A stretch of DNA of 64,000 nt from Brachypodius melanocephalos (taxonomy: Eukaryota; Chordata; Aves; Passeriformes; Pycnonotidae). Of the stretch, positions 37,818-51,900 are shown piece by piece; the first letter of the stretch is position 1; every line of letters begins with the position of its first letter. Where the stretch lies: assembly GCA_013398615.1 (NCBI GenBank), contig VZSR01001479.1:10236564-10300563 (forward strand), written 5' to 3'. A program made the translations under genes and the position numbers. Below the pieces are notes generated by a model, which was not told where the DNA came from, made no database searches, and was given only the letters and a program-made list of their open reading frames with translations.

Positions 37818-37890
37818 ATCTATACACAGCTGTATTAATGAATATCTAATTAAATCTATACACAATTGTATTAATGAATGTCTAATTAAA
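37818..37890. repeat. 36-bp tandem duplication
   Basis: ATCTATACACA at 37818 recurs at 37854, followed in both copies by GTATTAATGAAT and TCTAATTAA. There are two copies with few differences, so it is a recent local duplication. Confidence 0.85.
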
Positions 37891-40800
37891 TCTAGCACTT
37901 TGGAAAGGTCAATAAACCCTGTTACTGTAGGTGAATTTCCATCCATGACTACTGAGATTTATTTAGAAGCTTACTTTTTCCAAGTAAGGATTACCAAAGA
38001 GAGGATATTGCCAATTTTTTTTTGTGATTTACTAAAACAGCGAGTCTAAATCATTAGATCAGATCATAGCATTACGTTTCTTCTGAAAATTCTGCTTTTC
38101 TACAAAGGACCAAAATATATTTCGAACCTGAACAAAACCTTTGGTAATACAGAGGCTGAGGATTTTTAGTGGAATCTAATCATGCAATTTGATTCGAAAG
38201 AAAATCTTTGGGAATTGAGCAAGGGTACAAGCACAATGTCCTCATGTGCCATCATAATGACATTGTACAGGTAGTCCCCTTAGAGTCACCTGAAGAATCA
38301 ACTGGAAAAGACCGATACGGGGGTGGGGGAGAGGAAAGGTCTTGGGGGCATGTGTAGGATTATTTGATTTTTCCTTTCTGGGCACACACATAATTACATA
38401 TAACATGCAGCCAAAATGAAAGTGTGGATAATTAAGGAATATAAAATGTTGCTTCTCCTTTTATTTTGCTTGATGGAATTCAGTATTCCACCAAAATTGG
38501 TTAGTGTCCCTCCCCTTAGGAAGGATAAAAGAACAAAGAAAATCTGCTTCTGGTAAGAAGTCTTATATGTGCATATCCAGTACTCTGGTTACTCACATAA
38601 AGAGTTGTTTCCTCTGCAGATTTTTGATTCCATTGAATCCTTGGTCAGGAGAAGAACCTGAAGTACCAGAAGCTGCCATTTAGGTAGTGATGCAAAGTGC
38701 ACTTCATTCTCATTTCATACCAATTACAGACTTCATAGGCAATCTTCAGGAGCTTTTAATTTTAAACCAGTTTCTGAGGAAAATTTATTGTTAACAGGTG
38801 GAGGTTAATAGCTTCTGACTATAAAACCACTAGGCTAAATCTAAAGGTTTCTCTCTGTGTGCAGTCATTGCCTAAAATGGCCCAGTTTTCTTACATCTGT
38901 AGGAAAAACGAGTAACACGGAAGAAGTGAGAGTCATGGGTAACACCAAAGAAGTTAATCTTGTTTCCACAACACAGAATTGGTAAGTACCAGCTCATTGT
39001 GAACTGGTCATTTTGTATTTCTGTGTCCCACTCTCAAGAGCAAAGACAGCTCTTTGAATGAAATGACTTTAAGACCCAAAAAACTCCATTAAAAATATTC
39101 AGCATGGAGATGAGGACAAAATCTCTGGCTGAAAAAAACCTCAGCTGCATACTGCCAGAAACTGGAAGGGTATACTGAGAGAAATAAAACTCTGTACTTC
39201 TCTAGTATTTAAATATTTTGCCCAGGGCTCTTCTATTAGCTCATTTCACAAATGAGACATTGGAATAGACAAATCTCTGCTCTGAGTCCCTAAGACGTTT
39301 TTAGGTTCAAAGGGGAGAGAATGTGGCCTGTCTTTTCCTCCATCAGATTTGCAGCATGAGTAAATATGCAAAATGTGTTGCCTTTCATTCTGGTTTCATT
39401 CACCAATTCATTCACCCTTTGCTTTTCTGCCTGTGTGAAGCCTAATTAATTCTCTTACAGAGGCAAGTGAATGTGACATCAATGCCATTGACCTTTAGCT
39501 CCTTGCTCCCCTGGACACATACCCACTATTTAGCCTCCTAAATCTAAGTTGTTGGACAAAAGTGCAGTCACAATCTGCCACAGCATGCAACTCTGAAATT
39601 AAAGGCACAGCTTAGCAGTAATGTCATTTTGTCTTTTGATTTTGTATTGTCCATTTAATTTAACTCTCCAGAGTTAAGCAGTGGGATATAAAGGACTATT
39701 CTCTCCTGGGAACCAAAGAACAGAAAAGTGCAGGGAGCTCCTTGTGCAGACTTGGTGATGAAGATCTCACCATAAATTCTAGACAGAATGGGTGCCCTCA
39801 AGCCGCATTTACCTTATGGATGATGGTGGATGACTACCTTAGCACTGTACCACACCAATACAAACAGCCAGAGCTTTAATATGAGGCCTCATGGTATAGG
39901 TAGGTCCCCAAACACAACAGTATGAAGCTAGGAGCACTGCCTACGTGTGCTGTGCCTCTCCCAACAGAGCCCCTCCTTGCTCCACAGTACAAAAAGAGTG
40001 CCCATATGACGCCCTTCTTTTAGCCCTCAGCCTTGGGGTCATTGTCACTTCACAAGCTTTGGCAAGCAAAGTCCTACACCAGCTTCCAACCTCTCATTGA
40101 AACAGAACACGCAAACATCACTCAACCAGCAGACAACAGGGAGAAAAAGCTTTGATCCACCAACTTAGTAAAACTTAATGTCCTGGTTGTAGACCCACTG
40201 TAATCCCATGTTATCAGAAGGAATTCCCACTCGTTTGAGAATGAGGAAGCTTTCTGCTCTACTCTTATCCTCCCCAACATACAGACTTGCCCTGCTGCTT
40301 GGCTTTCCTTGTTCAGTGCTGCAGCACAGGGAAGACTGTGAAACTGAATTGCTGAGAACATCACACCTTTAACAAACTTGCTGACTGGTGGATTCCTACC
40401 AGAGTCTGTGTTCCCTGACCAAGCTTTAAATTTAGAATGGCAAGAATGTAACTTGACTGAAGGGAATGTCATCCAATAACTGTTTATATTATTAGATAAG
40501 TGCCTGAAAGGACCAATTGAGGTAAAGAATAAAATCATCATCTTTACTAATGGAGTGCTGCTTTAAGAAAGAAAGGAGGGAAAAAAAAAAAAAAGTAGTT
40601 TTACCATTCCAGTCTACTACTAGAACATGCTATCATACCACATCATCAGGATGTTTAGGAAGAGAGAGGAAAAGCATATGCATGGCAATGTCAACTTGAT
40701 ATAGGGAAAAATACTTCTAGGATTTCAAACATCCATTAAGTACCATCTGATATTTGAATAAAACTCTGCTGGAGTGAAACTGTACCACTGCCGTAGATCA

Positions 40801-43800
40801 CAACCCTTAAATGGTGCACAAAACAATGGAAACTGTAACCCCACTCGGAAAAAAAAACAAATTAAACAAACACATACTACCATCAATGTTTTTAGTGGTT
40901 TCCCTCCCTGCAAATAGTTTACAGTCTCCTGATCCCCAGAAAAATGGAAACCACTCTTTACTTACTCAAAGCTCTTTGGTGCTTGGGTTTGCAGAGAAAA
41001 CAGATGAGATCTCTGAGGAGGATCAAAGCTTGCCAGACAAGCCTCTGGTTTGGATTTAGTCTCTTTCATCACACCCTTGACCCAGCTGCTTGTTCAGTAA
41101 AAGTGACTCTCATTACACTGCCCATTTTCACAGGAGACAGTCCCTTTGACTAGATTCTCTTCGTTTTGTACCAAATGGCTCTTTTTCCCAAGCAGTCCAG
41201 TGTGGCCCCTCACATTCTGCCACAGCCTGGAAGTGCTGCGAGTGTGGGAAATGCAGATACACATCTCTGTGAGCCACCCCTTGCATCAAGCTGCAATAGC
41301 TGTGATCAAAAGGCCACCTCAAAGCCCCACCTTTGTAGCACAGGGGGTGACTCTGCTGTGTGCCACGGGGCACCCTCACCCTGGGCCATCCCTTCTCAGT
41401 GGCTGGGAGGGTCAAGGGAGGCCATGTACTGCCCACCAACTACACTGCTCTCTCTGTCTTGTGGCTTTCACTTTGTCTGGGAGATGACTGGAAGTGTATT
41501 TGCACTGAGGGAAATTCCTGCTTTGATAAATGGCCCACAGTTTTATCATGCTTATTCTAAGAGGAATTAACATCAAATTCCCAAGCCCATAGTATTTCCC
41601 ATTGCCATGGAGAGAATCCCCAAGCAACCTTATTGGAAGCACTTGTTTTGTCTATTACTTATTTAGCTGCCATTGACAGAGACAGCTCTCCAGGGAAAAT
41701 GGTATTTTGCAGGAACCTTAATTTTACTTAAGCCAGTTGTGGCAATATCTAAGTGAATCCTATTGAGAGTTTTGGGTCTCCCTTCTATATTTAAAAAAAA
41801 AAGTAAGTTTACCAAAATAAAATCATTGTAAAGTATAGTCACATAAAAATCCATGTATAAAGACTATATAAAAATCCCAGACATCCTTTAGTTGTGGTGG
41901 TTTAATTTCTGGAAAAGTTTTTGGGTTGTTCTTTTGGGGGTTTTGGTTTTGATTTTTTTTTTTTTTAAAGTTTCCAGTTTCAAGCCAAAAATCCACATTT
42001 CCACGCTCAGGGCACAACAAAGGCCCCTGAAACTGAAACAGGGGGACAAAAGTGACTCTTTTTAAAGACCTAGTAGTTGACAGGGAACTACTATGGGAAA
42101 CAGATGAGAAATGCAGGCTCCAACCAAGCTGTGTGAAACAGGCACTCTCTGTTTGCTGCCAGACAAAATGGCAGGCACATAGAAGGACTTCTCTTTATTT
42201 CTCTTCTGCTCTATTTTATGTTTCTGGTAAGAACTGTAAGAATTTTTTTTTTCCCTGAGAAGATTATCCTATCTATACCTATCCAAGGTTTGCAGACCCT
42301 TAGGGGACCAAAGCTGGCCCCACAGCTGGGCAGAGTTCATGGGCTCTGAGTCCAGGCACAAGAGAGCAACAAAGCAGCTTGGCTGCTACCTGTGTGCAAG
42401 ATAGCACAAGCACACAAGGGTGGATAGTTGTAGGGATGTGAAAAAAAAGCTGGCCCATGGATAACTTACAGTCATTGACAACCAGCTGGGTTGCAAGCTG
42501 GATGGGACCAGCTCCCACAGAGTTCCTAAACAATTTTTTTAACAGGAAAACAAAGCTAATACCTATTTTTGCCAAACAGTTTAATCAAAAAAGGAAGAAA
42601 CATCAGTTTTACAGATTGTTCATCCAAGCATGTTCTTCCCTGAAAAGCACGTATTATCTGCATGCTTTAAGATGAGTCACCAGTGTCCTGCTATGCCTGC
42701 AGAGCAAACAATTTGAAGAGCCAAATCTGTTTCAGGGCACCAAGGGAGCAGGAAGTTGCTAAAGGGACAGTTTAGCACCGGCACAAGTTACCAAAAGAGT
42801 CTGTGCACTTCCCATCCTTATAGGGTTTTAGGCAGACAAGCAGCTGCTAGAAAGTGTAGGCAGGGCTAGATCAGGAAGACCCATATCTCACAACCTCTTA
42901 TGATTCTCTACAACTATGAAAAGACCTTTCAGGAAGACATTTTACACTGCATTATAAGCCACAAGTGAAAGGAAAAGAAAGCCAACACCCCACTTTTTAT
43001 TAAATTACTATCACTCAGAGCACACAGCAATAACTCTGACTTTGAGTGATTATTTTTGCTGCTACCCAGAAATTAGGTTCATGGAACAAGCGCTCATCCA
43101 GGATTTGCCTACATTAGACTATGTTGCTACCTGCCTGTGTAGTAGCTCACTATGGTGGAGGAACATAACACATGTTAGCAGACCTGGCCTCAATCCAGTC
43201 TTGAGTTGAACATTTGAGGACTAAGAAGCTTCAGCAAATGAAATTTTTTTTAAAAAAGTTAAATTTATCCTTTAGCGCCTTATTGACAAGGAAAATTTAT
43301 TAGCAGGTATGACTATGTATGAAGATTTAGCTTCTGTACAGAAAAATGCCATTGGTTTTGTTAATTGGTTAACGATGCAGCAAAGCCATTGCGCCTCGAT
43401 GTATTTACATAGTAGCTGGACAAAATAACATCAAGGATTTTGATTAAATATTTGCAGGATCACTTGACCCTGCAGATGCTGGCAATATTCAGGATCTGCT
43501 AACTGAAATGGAATCACACTGCCCCCAGTGCATGCAGAATATATGGCCATATATGATTTACAATAACTACAGAGTAGCTTGAGTTATAAACAGCTTGTTT
43601 AAGGAATCATTCTTTGGAACTTAATTCTCGATTTGTTTTTTCTTTGCATTTTTTGGTCACCTGATTCTGCCAGCATAAGGATATTATGGGGGAAAAAAAT
43701 CAGTGATCAGCTGCTTAGAAAGGTGTTGCTTTGCATAAAGATTTTACCAATAAAAGACAATTGGTATTGCACCCTGACTTCTGCAGAAATAAACCTGTGG

Positions 43801-46800
43801 GGTTTTTCATCATGACTTCTGTAATGACTTAAATGTGAGTAGCAAGAGATGAAACTAGAAAAAAGTCACATGTATTATTTAGATTTTATCTGGTCAGCCT
43901 AATCTGAAAGTCTGCATGCTGGGTCAATGGCTTCTGACAGAGATCAACACTGTTTGTCATGAATGAGTCATAAACTCAAGCGATATTCTGTTATAATTCA
44001 GAATTGGGTGGCAGATATGCCTGGAAAGCATAGTTGGAGAAGCTTTTACAGGAGCTTGGCTTGCTCCATTGCCCTATTTACCATCTTCAGAATTTGTGCA
44101 ATGCTTACTTCATAAATGCACAGTTTGCAATACATATCCCACACGGTGGGATATGGTGTAAAAGAGGTAGCTGATGAAATTCAGGAAGTCTACAGGAAGA
44201 TCTGCAAGCCAGATGGGAAGAAACAGAGACATCCATGAATACAGTCAGACTGTTGTGATAGTTTAGTGGCACAAGAAGTAACCTTAGTTCATTTCTTCCC
44301 TCATCTCTCTGACTCTTCACATCTGCTTGGCTTTCAGAAATTCTCATTCCCAGTCTTTGAACCTGTTCAAAGTACATGGCATATGTTTTTTTAATGCAGA
44401 AGTAAATAATCTCTCTTATGTAATGCTGTAAGTTCCTTGTCACAGGAGGAGTAGCAAGCTAGTGATGCAGGGGACCCCACTTCCCCGGGGCAAAGAAAAA
44501 AGCCAAAAGTATTCATGCACCCTGGAGCTCCTGCCCTAGGAAATATCCTTTTAAGGGAGAGTTGTGGAGCTGAAATGGTCCAACTACACAAGAAATGGTA
44601 TCGAGAGTAAAAGCTGAAAAAGTGGGTGTGTTTGCCAGCCATCGCTGAACTAAAGATAGAAAGCTTTGCTTACGCGCTGACCCAGAAGATCTGAATACAG
44701 GAAAAGAAGGCATTTTCCACTGCCTGCAAAAGGAGAAATTCTGGGAGAAGGGCTTGGTGCCAAATATTTTTCTAAGCTTGGTGTGTCAGAAGGGCTCTGG
44801 CAAGTGCCTTTAGAAAAACAGCTCATGTTTGCACATATTCACCAACCTTTTTGGGAGACAGTTTCTTCAGACTGCCAGTTGGGTTGTGCTTGGCACCTGA
44901 GACATTTTACTGGAAAATACAACATGTTTTTGTTGCTGTAGAAGGTGGGAAGGTTTACAAAACTTATGTTTTGGTCTGAGGAAAAACAGTGGAAGTGCAT
45001 GACTGGGGACTTCAAGTAGAAAGAGCTGACACTTCTGGCTAAAGCTAAATAACTAAAAGGATAAACTCGAATGAAAATGACATGCTTGTGAAAAAAATGA
45101 ACACAGTGAGGAATACGAGCAGATTATACTACAGCTGAGGGCATCACAAACTTGCCTGGTTCAACTAACAAGGAAATGGAGTGAAGTTTTAATGGCATCA
45201 TAAACTATATAAAGACGTTTGTGCATAATTTAGCTTAAAAATAATGTTTCTGATTCACATGGGAGTGAATCTCTTGCAGCTTTGATATCAGGAGTTCAGG
45301 GAGCTATTCAAGACTGGGCCACAGCCTATCACAAATACAGCACTTTTTGAAAAGATAAGGATGTTTGCCTATGCTTACATGCGTATTTCTGTACCAGGCT
45401 GCAGATTTGCACTAGGAAAGAAGGGGTTTAAAATAAAATTTAAAAAAAAAAAAAAAAGAGAGAGAGAAGCTGCAAAACAATACAAACACAAATCTGCCTT
45501 CATTGGAAGGAATGGTCTCAAGTATATATTTCAGTAGTATGATAGCCTGAAGGTCCTCACACAACTTCCTTCCTAACACTATCAGAGTGCCCAGTCACCT
45601 CTCATATCTGCAGGGTGGAACATGCCCTTGAGCTGTGACTTTGTGTCAGCTGTGCCAGCACACAAGTACCAAGGGTTTACCTGTTGCTGTAATTTTTATG
45701 CTGGGCTACTTTAAGGATAACACTAGCCTTGTTATGGATACTGGCCCTTGTATGAATTGAGGTCCAAGATCTGCTTGGATTTGGATAGTAAGAAGGCTCA
45801 GGGCTATTGCAGTATAAAGACCAGGAGAAATAGGAAAAGGCAATAGAAGGGAAAGTTCTCTTCTATTAAGATCACTATGTGGACCTACTGTCATGTGAAA
45901 CTCAAGTTGCAGATTTTTGTGCATAATGCAGCATCTGTCTTCACTGATCTCCTCATTTCCAATTTCACTTAAAAACACATGTCTAATCTGTTTGAATTCT
46001 CAGTTACACAATCACGGGGATACGTCTGGCAGACTGCTTCTAAGAAAGCCAAAAACCCACGTATCGCCTGGATGGCGCCTGCATGTTCCTCACAGGGTGC
46101 CCAAGGGCAGTGCCATGGATAACACCAAAGCAAAGAGCTGTGGAAGGGCTTTAGCACTCTTTGTATAGATCAGCAACACATCTTTTGGTATCATTTGCTG
46201 TGGTCGCAATGGCAATTTTTTTTTTTTATGCAATTGTCCCTCAGTTGATCTTTTGAATTTGTGGCTGCTGAGGAGGGATCTCCTCAGAAGTATTGGGGAA
46301 GAGAGCTGTGCAGACATTGAATCACAAAAGAATGAGCCAGAGGTAATTTTTCATGTACACTAATAGTGAAAACTTGAACTGGACAGATCCTGATGTCTAT
46401 GCTTTCTAAAATGAGTTCCTTTCCCTAAGGGAGGAAAAACCCTAAATGGGAGGACCAGCTCTTTCACAGACACATGTTTAACAGCAGGAACTTAATTTAC
46501 ATACATAAGTACGTGCATTATGCATCAATGATGCTTATAGCCTAATTCTCCAAGCTGAGCACACAAAACAATACCCAGTCATCAGATATCTCAAGACATG
46601 AGCTCCCATCCCCAAGGCTAGATTACAAGTGTGCACTGTTAAATACGAGTTAAATACAAGAGCTGTACATGTCCCACAGACAAAAAGTTCTTATCAATGA
46701 AAAATGACCATGCACAGGAGTAAGGCTATGAAGTGGGGTGGGAACTGGCACAGGCTAGGGATCAGGTCCAGCAGCAGAAGGCTACAGCTGGCTTCTCTAA

Positions 46801-47703
46801 GACCAGCAGTACTCACTCATCTGCAATGACTGAGAAGCACCAGAACTTTTCAGACTTGCTCCAGAGTGTGATTTTCCTACATCATAAGTCAATTATCACA
46901 GATACTGCACTAACATCAAGTTCTTAATGAGGAAATGAGCTTAGAGCAACCAAACCCTAAGAGCTTTGCACCCCCTCAACCCTCCATGTGAGCTGTGAAA
47001 AGTCTTGGTTTCACTTTCCAGCCTGCCTGACCACGGCCATCCCCAGTAGACATGAGCAATTTGTACAACAGGTACATGAACAGGTCCTCACCATGCAACA
47101 GACTGTAAAAAACCTCACCACCAAAGGTAGAATTTCTGGTTTTCAGCTCACATCTAAGAATAAAACTGTATTAACAGGATTCTCCTCAAGTTTTCCTTGC
47201 CAAAGCTGAGGTCAGCCCACAAGACCTGCCTTGACACCTGTTCCAACAAGTGCACCCATGAGACTAGCTAGCACAACAAAAACTCGCTCTTCAGTGGGAG
47301 GAACGCCTGTTTGCCCAGCACATGGCAAATACTCCCAGAGCTTTCCTCCAAGCCTTCAAAATGTAACACAGCACTCATATTGAGATGCTACGTTTTCTGT
47401 TTCTTTGCACTTGGTGATCCTGGTATATCTTTTTTCAAACATGGCCTTTGTTTGCTACACCTCAATATCAAAAATTTTGGAAGTGTCGCTAAAACATAAC
47501 AACATCCCAAAATTAATGTTTCTTCTTGTTCTCACATTTTTCCTGTGTCCCATAAATTTAGTCTTAATCACATTTTTTCTTCTTTTTTTTTTTTTGGTCT
47601 ATATAACAATATTTGAACAGTAATAGATACTGCATGTGTTATCCATGAGTAATTTTGTAAGGGGGTTTGTAAACCTTGGGACAAACTGTTTTTAGTTAGC
47701 AGA
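37891..47703. other. Long intergenic stretch, nothing recognised
   Basis: About 10 kb with only short random-looking open frames and simple A runs (40580-40594 and 45440-45456). No conserved protein motif, RNA gene or named repeat was recognised on either strand. Diverged elements may have been missed. Confidence 0.4.
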
Positions 47704-47762
47704 TGTCACTATGGCATATTCTTTGTAACAGGTACTATGGTATATTCTTTCATAACAGGTAC
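47704..47762. repeat. Tandem duplication, ~28 bp
   Basis: TCACTATGGCATATTCTTTG...TAACAGGTACTATGG is followed by a near copy, TATATTCTTTCATAACAGGTAC. Two copies with small differences. Confidence 0.75.
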
Positions 47763-48584
47763 ATTTCCACTGCCATATCTTAGGAGGTTGTCAGACTCTG
47801 TTTAACAAATTATTGTGAAAAAAAGGTGTACGTAGCACAGTCCTGCAGCTTTCTGCTAAAAGTGGTAGGTAAATTATATCAACAGAGATATGGATAGTTT
47901 ACTTTTTCATAATATTTTCTCTTATAAGAGCAAAAACTTTATGTCACCTAAGTCACCATTTCCCATACAGCCAAAATACAATCCTGAAAATTCTGTGAAT
48001 TGTTGAGGATATTAAACAGTCAAGATAAGATTACAGAGAAACAATGCAGCCATTTTGAGCTGAGCTTTCCCACAGTGAAGGGTTCAGTGAGGCCCAGCTG
48101 GGTGTTTTGACTTCAGACACTGACTCAGGGATTGGAAAGTTGGACACCAAGGGTGGAGCAGAGAAATTATTTGGCAGGCAAAAGGAAAATTTAACCTTTT
48201 TTAGTCCACATGCTGTGTATTGCAACTACCAGTCACTGCAGGGTCTAAAACCAGTTAGCTTCTGTATAAATCTGGACTTAATAGCATGCAAGAGATTATC
48301 ATTCTGCTTTTTTTTCTCCTCCTTTGTTTGTGTTCTGTCTTAAACTGGAGGTCTGGAAGCAGCTTATATACACTGCGCATTTTAGGAGTCCCAATCCTGT
48401 TGAAATGTCTCATTATATATTGGTAAAAGAACTGCTATTTTGTTTTCTTCCTTACACGGTACAGGATTTGCTCACTTCTGCTGCTTCCTGCACAAAACAT
48501 GCTGGATAACAGAGAGATGCACTCAGAAAAGCAGACACACTGCTTGCAGACAATTTGACTGCTGCTCCTGGCTGACTCTGGAGT

Positions 48585-48925
48585 GAGAGATGAGGGCACA
48601 AGGGGAAGTGCCGCTACTGGGAATGCTGCGATGGCAGGGCTGGCGTGCAGCCGGGAGCCCTGGCAGCCCTCGGGAGAGCGGGGCAGCTGCTGGAGCCCGG
48701 CTGGGGCTGCCGGGGGGAGGCTGGAGCGGGGGCTGCCGCCAAGGCGAGCCGGCCAACTCGGCCGTGCCCTCTCTCTGGCTGGAGAGCATCTGGGTGTCAC
48801 AGCTGCGAGCAGGGCTGCCGCTGCATCCCCAGCACACAGCAGCGAGCAGGAGGCCAGCAGACACCTTGTGGGTGATTTATAGGCACCGCTTTGTTGTGCA
48901 TTCCCGGTGCCTGCGGGATTCTGAT
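48585..48925. promoter_or_regulatory. Short CpG-rich island without recognised gene
   Basis: About 340 bp of GC-rich, CpG-bearing sequence in an AT-rich surround. Open frames on both strands reach about 120 codons but resemble no protein I know and depend on GC richness. It could be the promoter of an unannotated noncoding transcript or a distal regulatory CpG island. Confidence 0.4.
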
Positions 48926-51900
48926 GACTTTACGCTTGCTTAACTCCCGCTAAAATCAGCAGCAACTTTGCCTTCATTGAGATCATAATCCCAGAGACTC
49001 CAAGTGGCAATATCAACAGGCAGTGCCAAACCACTTGGTATTCTGTGTTTAGAAGGCTGCACAGGCTGGTGTGTACAGCAGAGGGGAGTAATTCAGGGTG
49101 TATTTATTGCTGTAGCGTGACTCTCACAGGGCCGTCTGACCTCCCAGTGGGTTGGCTTGCCCAGCTGGGGAACACAGACTACGATGGGGATGAATTCCCA
49201 TTTGGAAAGCATGTTGAGATACTTCAGAGAGGCAAACAAACGTTTCTACAGAGTAATTGTTCTCTGAAGAGAATTATTACTTTTACAACTGAGAACTATC
49301 AGCTTTAAACAGAGATTTCTGTTTTAGCCTCTCTCTTCTTGCAAGTGAACTATTTTTTTTTTCTACTGAGGAAGCCTCAAAGGCATTATTAGTAACATGT
49401 TTTCTTTTCTCTTTCTAAAATCCCGCTTTTCAGTTTTCTTTCAATATCCCATGTCAGGTTAGTGACTACTGACAAATACTATCAACACATCTTGACAAAG
49501 AATAAAGTTCTGTCTAGAGCCATTTCACTCCCTCCAACATGTTGAACTAAGAAAGCTAAAGCAGAAGCGGGGGTTGGGGGAAGAAAGAGAGAAATGAGAA
49601 ACATTTCCAAACATAACATAAAAGGTCTTGCCTTAAGACCATGGATTTCCTTTTTGGTACTTTCAAAGAATGTGTCTTTAGTTCTCTTTGGCTGTGTGAC
49701 CAACAGTTGTGGGGTGTGTCTGTGGTTTTCTTCTCTTCACAGTAACTCTATTGTTCAGAAACTACAGCCAATTTATGGAAAGAGGTGGAATGTTTATGTA
49801 ACTTACTTTGCTTTAGACAAGAAATTAAAAAAAAAAAAATTTAAAAAAAGACCGGTGGAGGAAGGCCAGTCAAAACAGGATTTTTCTTCCTTTCTGGACA
49901 CAGATGTTGGGAGGAAAAAAAAAGCCAGCTCTGTCTTCACATTAAGCTAAACAGCATTTCCATTTTTAGATGCTTTTTAAATTAAGTAGGTCAGAAAAAC
50001 AAAATCAAGCAATAGATTAGTGCTATAATTTACTTGTTTCAAAATGTGCCATGCTTGAGGGTTACTCTGTTGACATGCTTACAACACCATAAACTGAGAA
50101 ATAGATATATTAGGGTCAGATGACACCACTGTTGCCTAGACTGCTGTGTCCCAAACATAGCTGGCAAGTACTGCTAGACTGCAGATGGCAAGTGTCTCTT
50201 TGTAACTAGACTGGAGTTTCCTGCCATTTCCAAATTAGCTGAGCTACAAATACAATTTGAAAATTGCAAACCAAAACAAGGTAGCCAAAAGAACAAATCG
50301 TCTTATTTATGTGTGCCCACTGCCTGTATTGCAAAAGTGGGCAAGTTAGCATCACTGTGTTTCTGCCTTATCTATCCGGTACCCTAATGCCTTGCTTGGA
50401 CTCTTCTTTAACTGCAGTACCTATCTAAAAATTTTAGGTCAAATTTATATTTTCTAAATGGACAAAACTTTGATTTACTGAAAAGTTTTCCATTAAATAT
50501 GGAGGATCTTTAAAGCTCAGGGTATCCTCAGGATATTCAGGTGAATTTGGTAGGTTGGGCCTGACCTGAACCAGGCAGGTGCAACTCACCTGAAGCAAGC
50601 AGATTTACATCAAAAGTACCTCAAAGTGAGGTTTTGAATGTAAGAAACAATTTCCAGCCATCACTCAGCATCATCACAAAACATATCTTCCTCAAATCCT
50701 AGTGCCACCAGCATGAAACCTAGTGGGCATGAAACCTAGCTATGCAGACATCAATTCTGCCAGTATGGGCAAGACTGGGTGGCAGAGTCTAAAATCAAAC
50801 TTTGGTCTTCATTTCAGACATACACACAGAAGTCTCACAAAAAAAAAAAATAAAATCCCAAAACTAACCAACCAAACAAAAAAAAACCCCAACAAACCCA
50901 AAACAAAACAAAACAACAACAAAAAAAACAAAACACCAAAAACCAACATGGAAAATATTATAAATAGAAAACAGAATGGAATTAGGTGGCTCAAAAGCCT
51001 GAGTGAATGCAGTGTTCTCTTAAGCCACAAAAAATACTGAGTTTGAGAGACACTGAGGAAGCTGTCCCTGCCAAAATATTTCAGCTTTGACAGGGAGAAC
51101 AGTTTCTGGAGGAAGACTTTGTTTCTATAATTATCTCGTTCTTTGCCTCACTAAGACCACCAGTTTATTGCACTGGGCCAACAAAGGCTTCTCCTGTGCC
51201 AAGAACATCCAAGATTTTCCACCCTCACCCGGCACTCAGGTGGCAGAAAACCCTTAACCTATTCCCAAACCCATAAGCCTTTCAATTGCTGTGGAAGGCA
51301 GGGCTGCACCAGCGTGAGCGAGGGATGGAAATTATTCCAGCAACATTATTCAACTTGAAACCCCCACTCAAGTATGCAGAGTTTATTTGACCCAACGGGC
51401 CAGATTGAGCTGTGATTGCGTTACCTCCTCGCCAACTGCAACAGAATTGCACAAGCATGAGCAGAGTCTGGTCCAATAACAAGTAATTTGCCATATGGAA
51501 GCTACTGAGCAGACATCTGCAGGACACTGGAAGTGCTTTTCTATATACAGTGCTGAGTGCTGCAGTTGTGCATTCCACAGAGGCTCGGTTTGCAGAGGGA
51601 TAGAAATGAAACATTATTTAGGGTTCTGGTTTCTTGGCCTTGAAAACTGAAATCTGAAAACAATTAAAGCCCAGTGCCATACCAAATCAGTTATGCAGTC
51701 ATTCCTGGATTTTCCCATGGAATTTTTACATAAGAATTAGAGTGTATTTGCTGCAAGCTTACACAGACACACAAAGAATTGTGCTAGTCAGAGGCAGACC
51801 AGTTTATAGATGAGTTTCGGGAGTTTTTGCAAATGCACGTAAAAATCAAAGGCGTACGGAAACACACTACTAAAAATTACTAGACATTTGATGACAGCTC

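Noticed and set aside
40122..40541. A 139-codon minus-strand frame
   Set aside because: Resembles no protein family I know, has no splice or promoter context and normal noncoding composition; most likely chance.
41146..41570. Overlapping plus-strand frames of 113-134 codons
   Set aside because: Two frames open at once over a mildly GC-rich stretch, with no recognisable domain; chance frames.
48435..48943. A small gene in the 48.6-kb CpG patch (frames of 99-121 codons on both strands)
   Set aside because: Frames overlap on both strands, are Ala/Gly/Ser/Pro-rich by composition and match no known protein; kept only as a CpG island.
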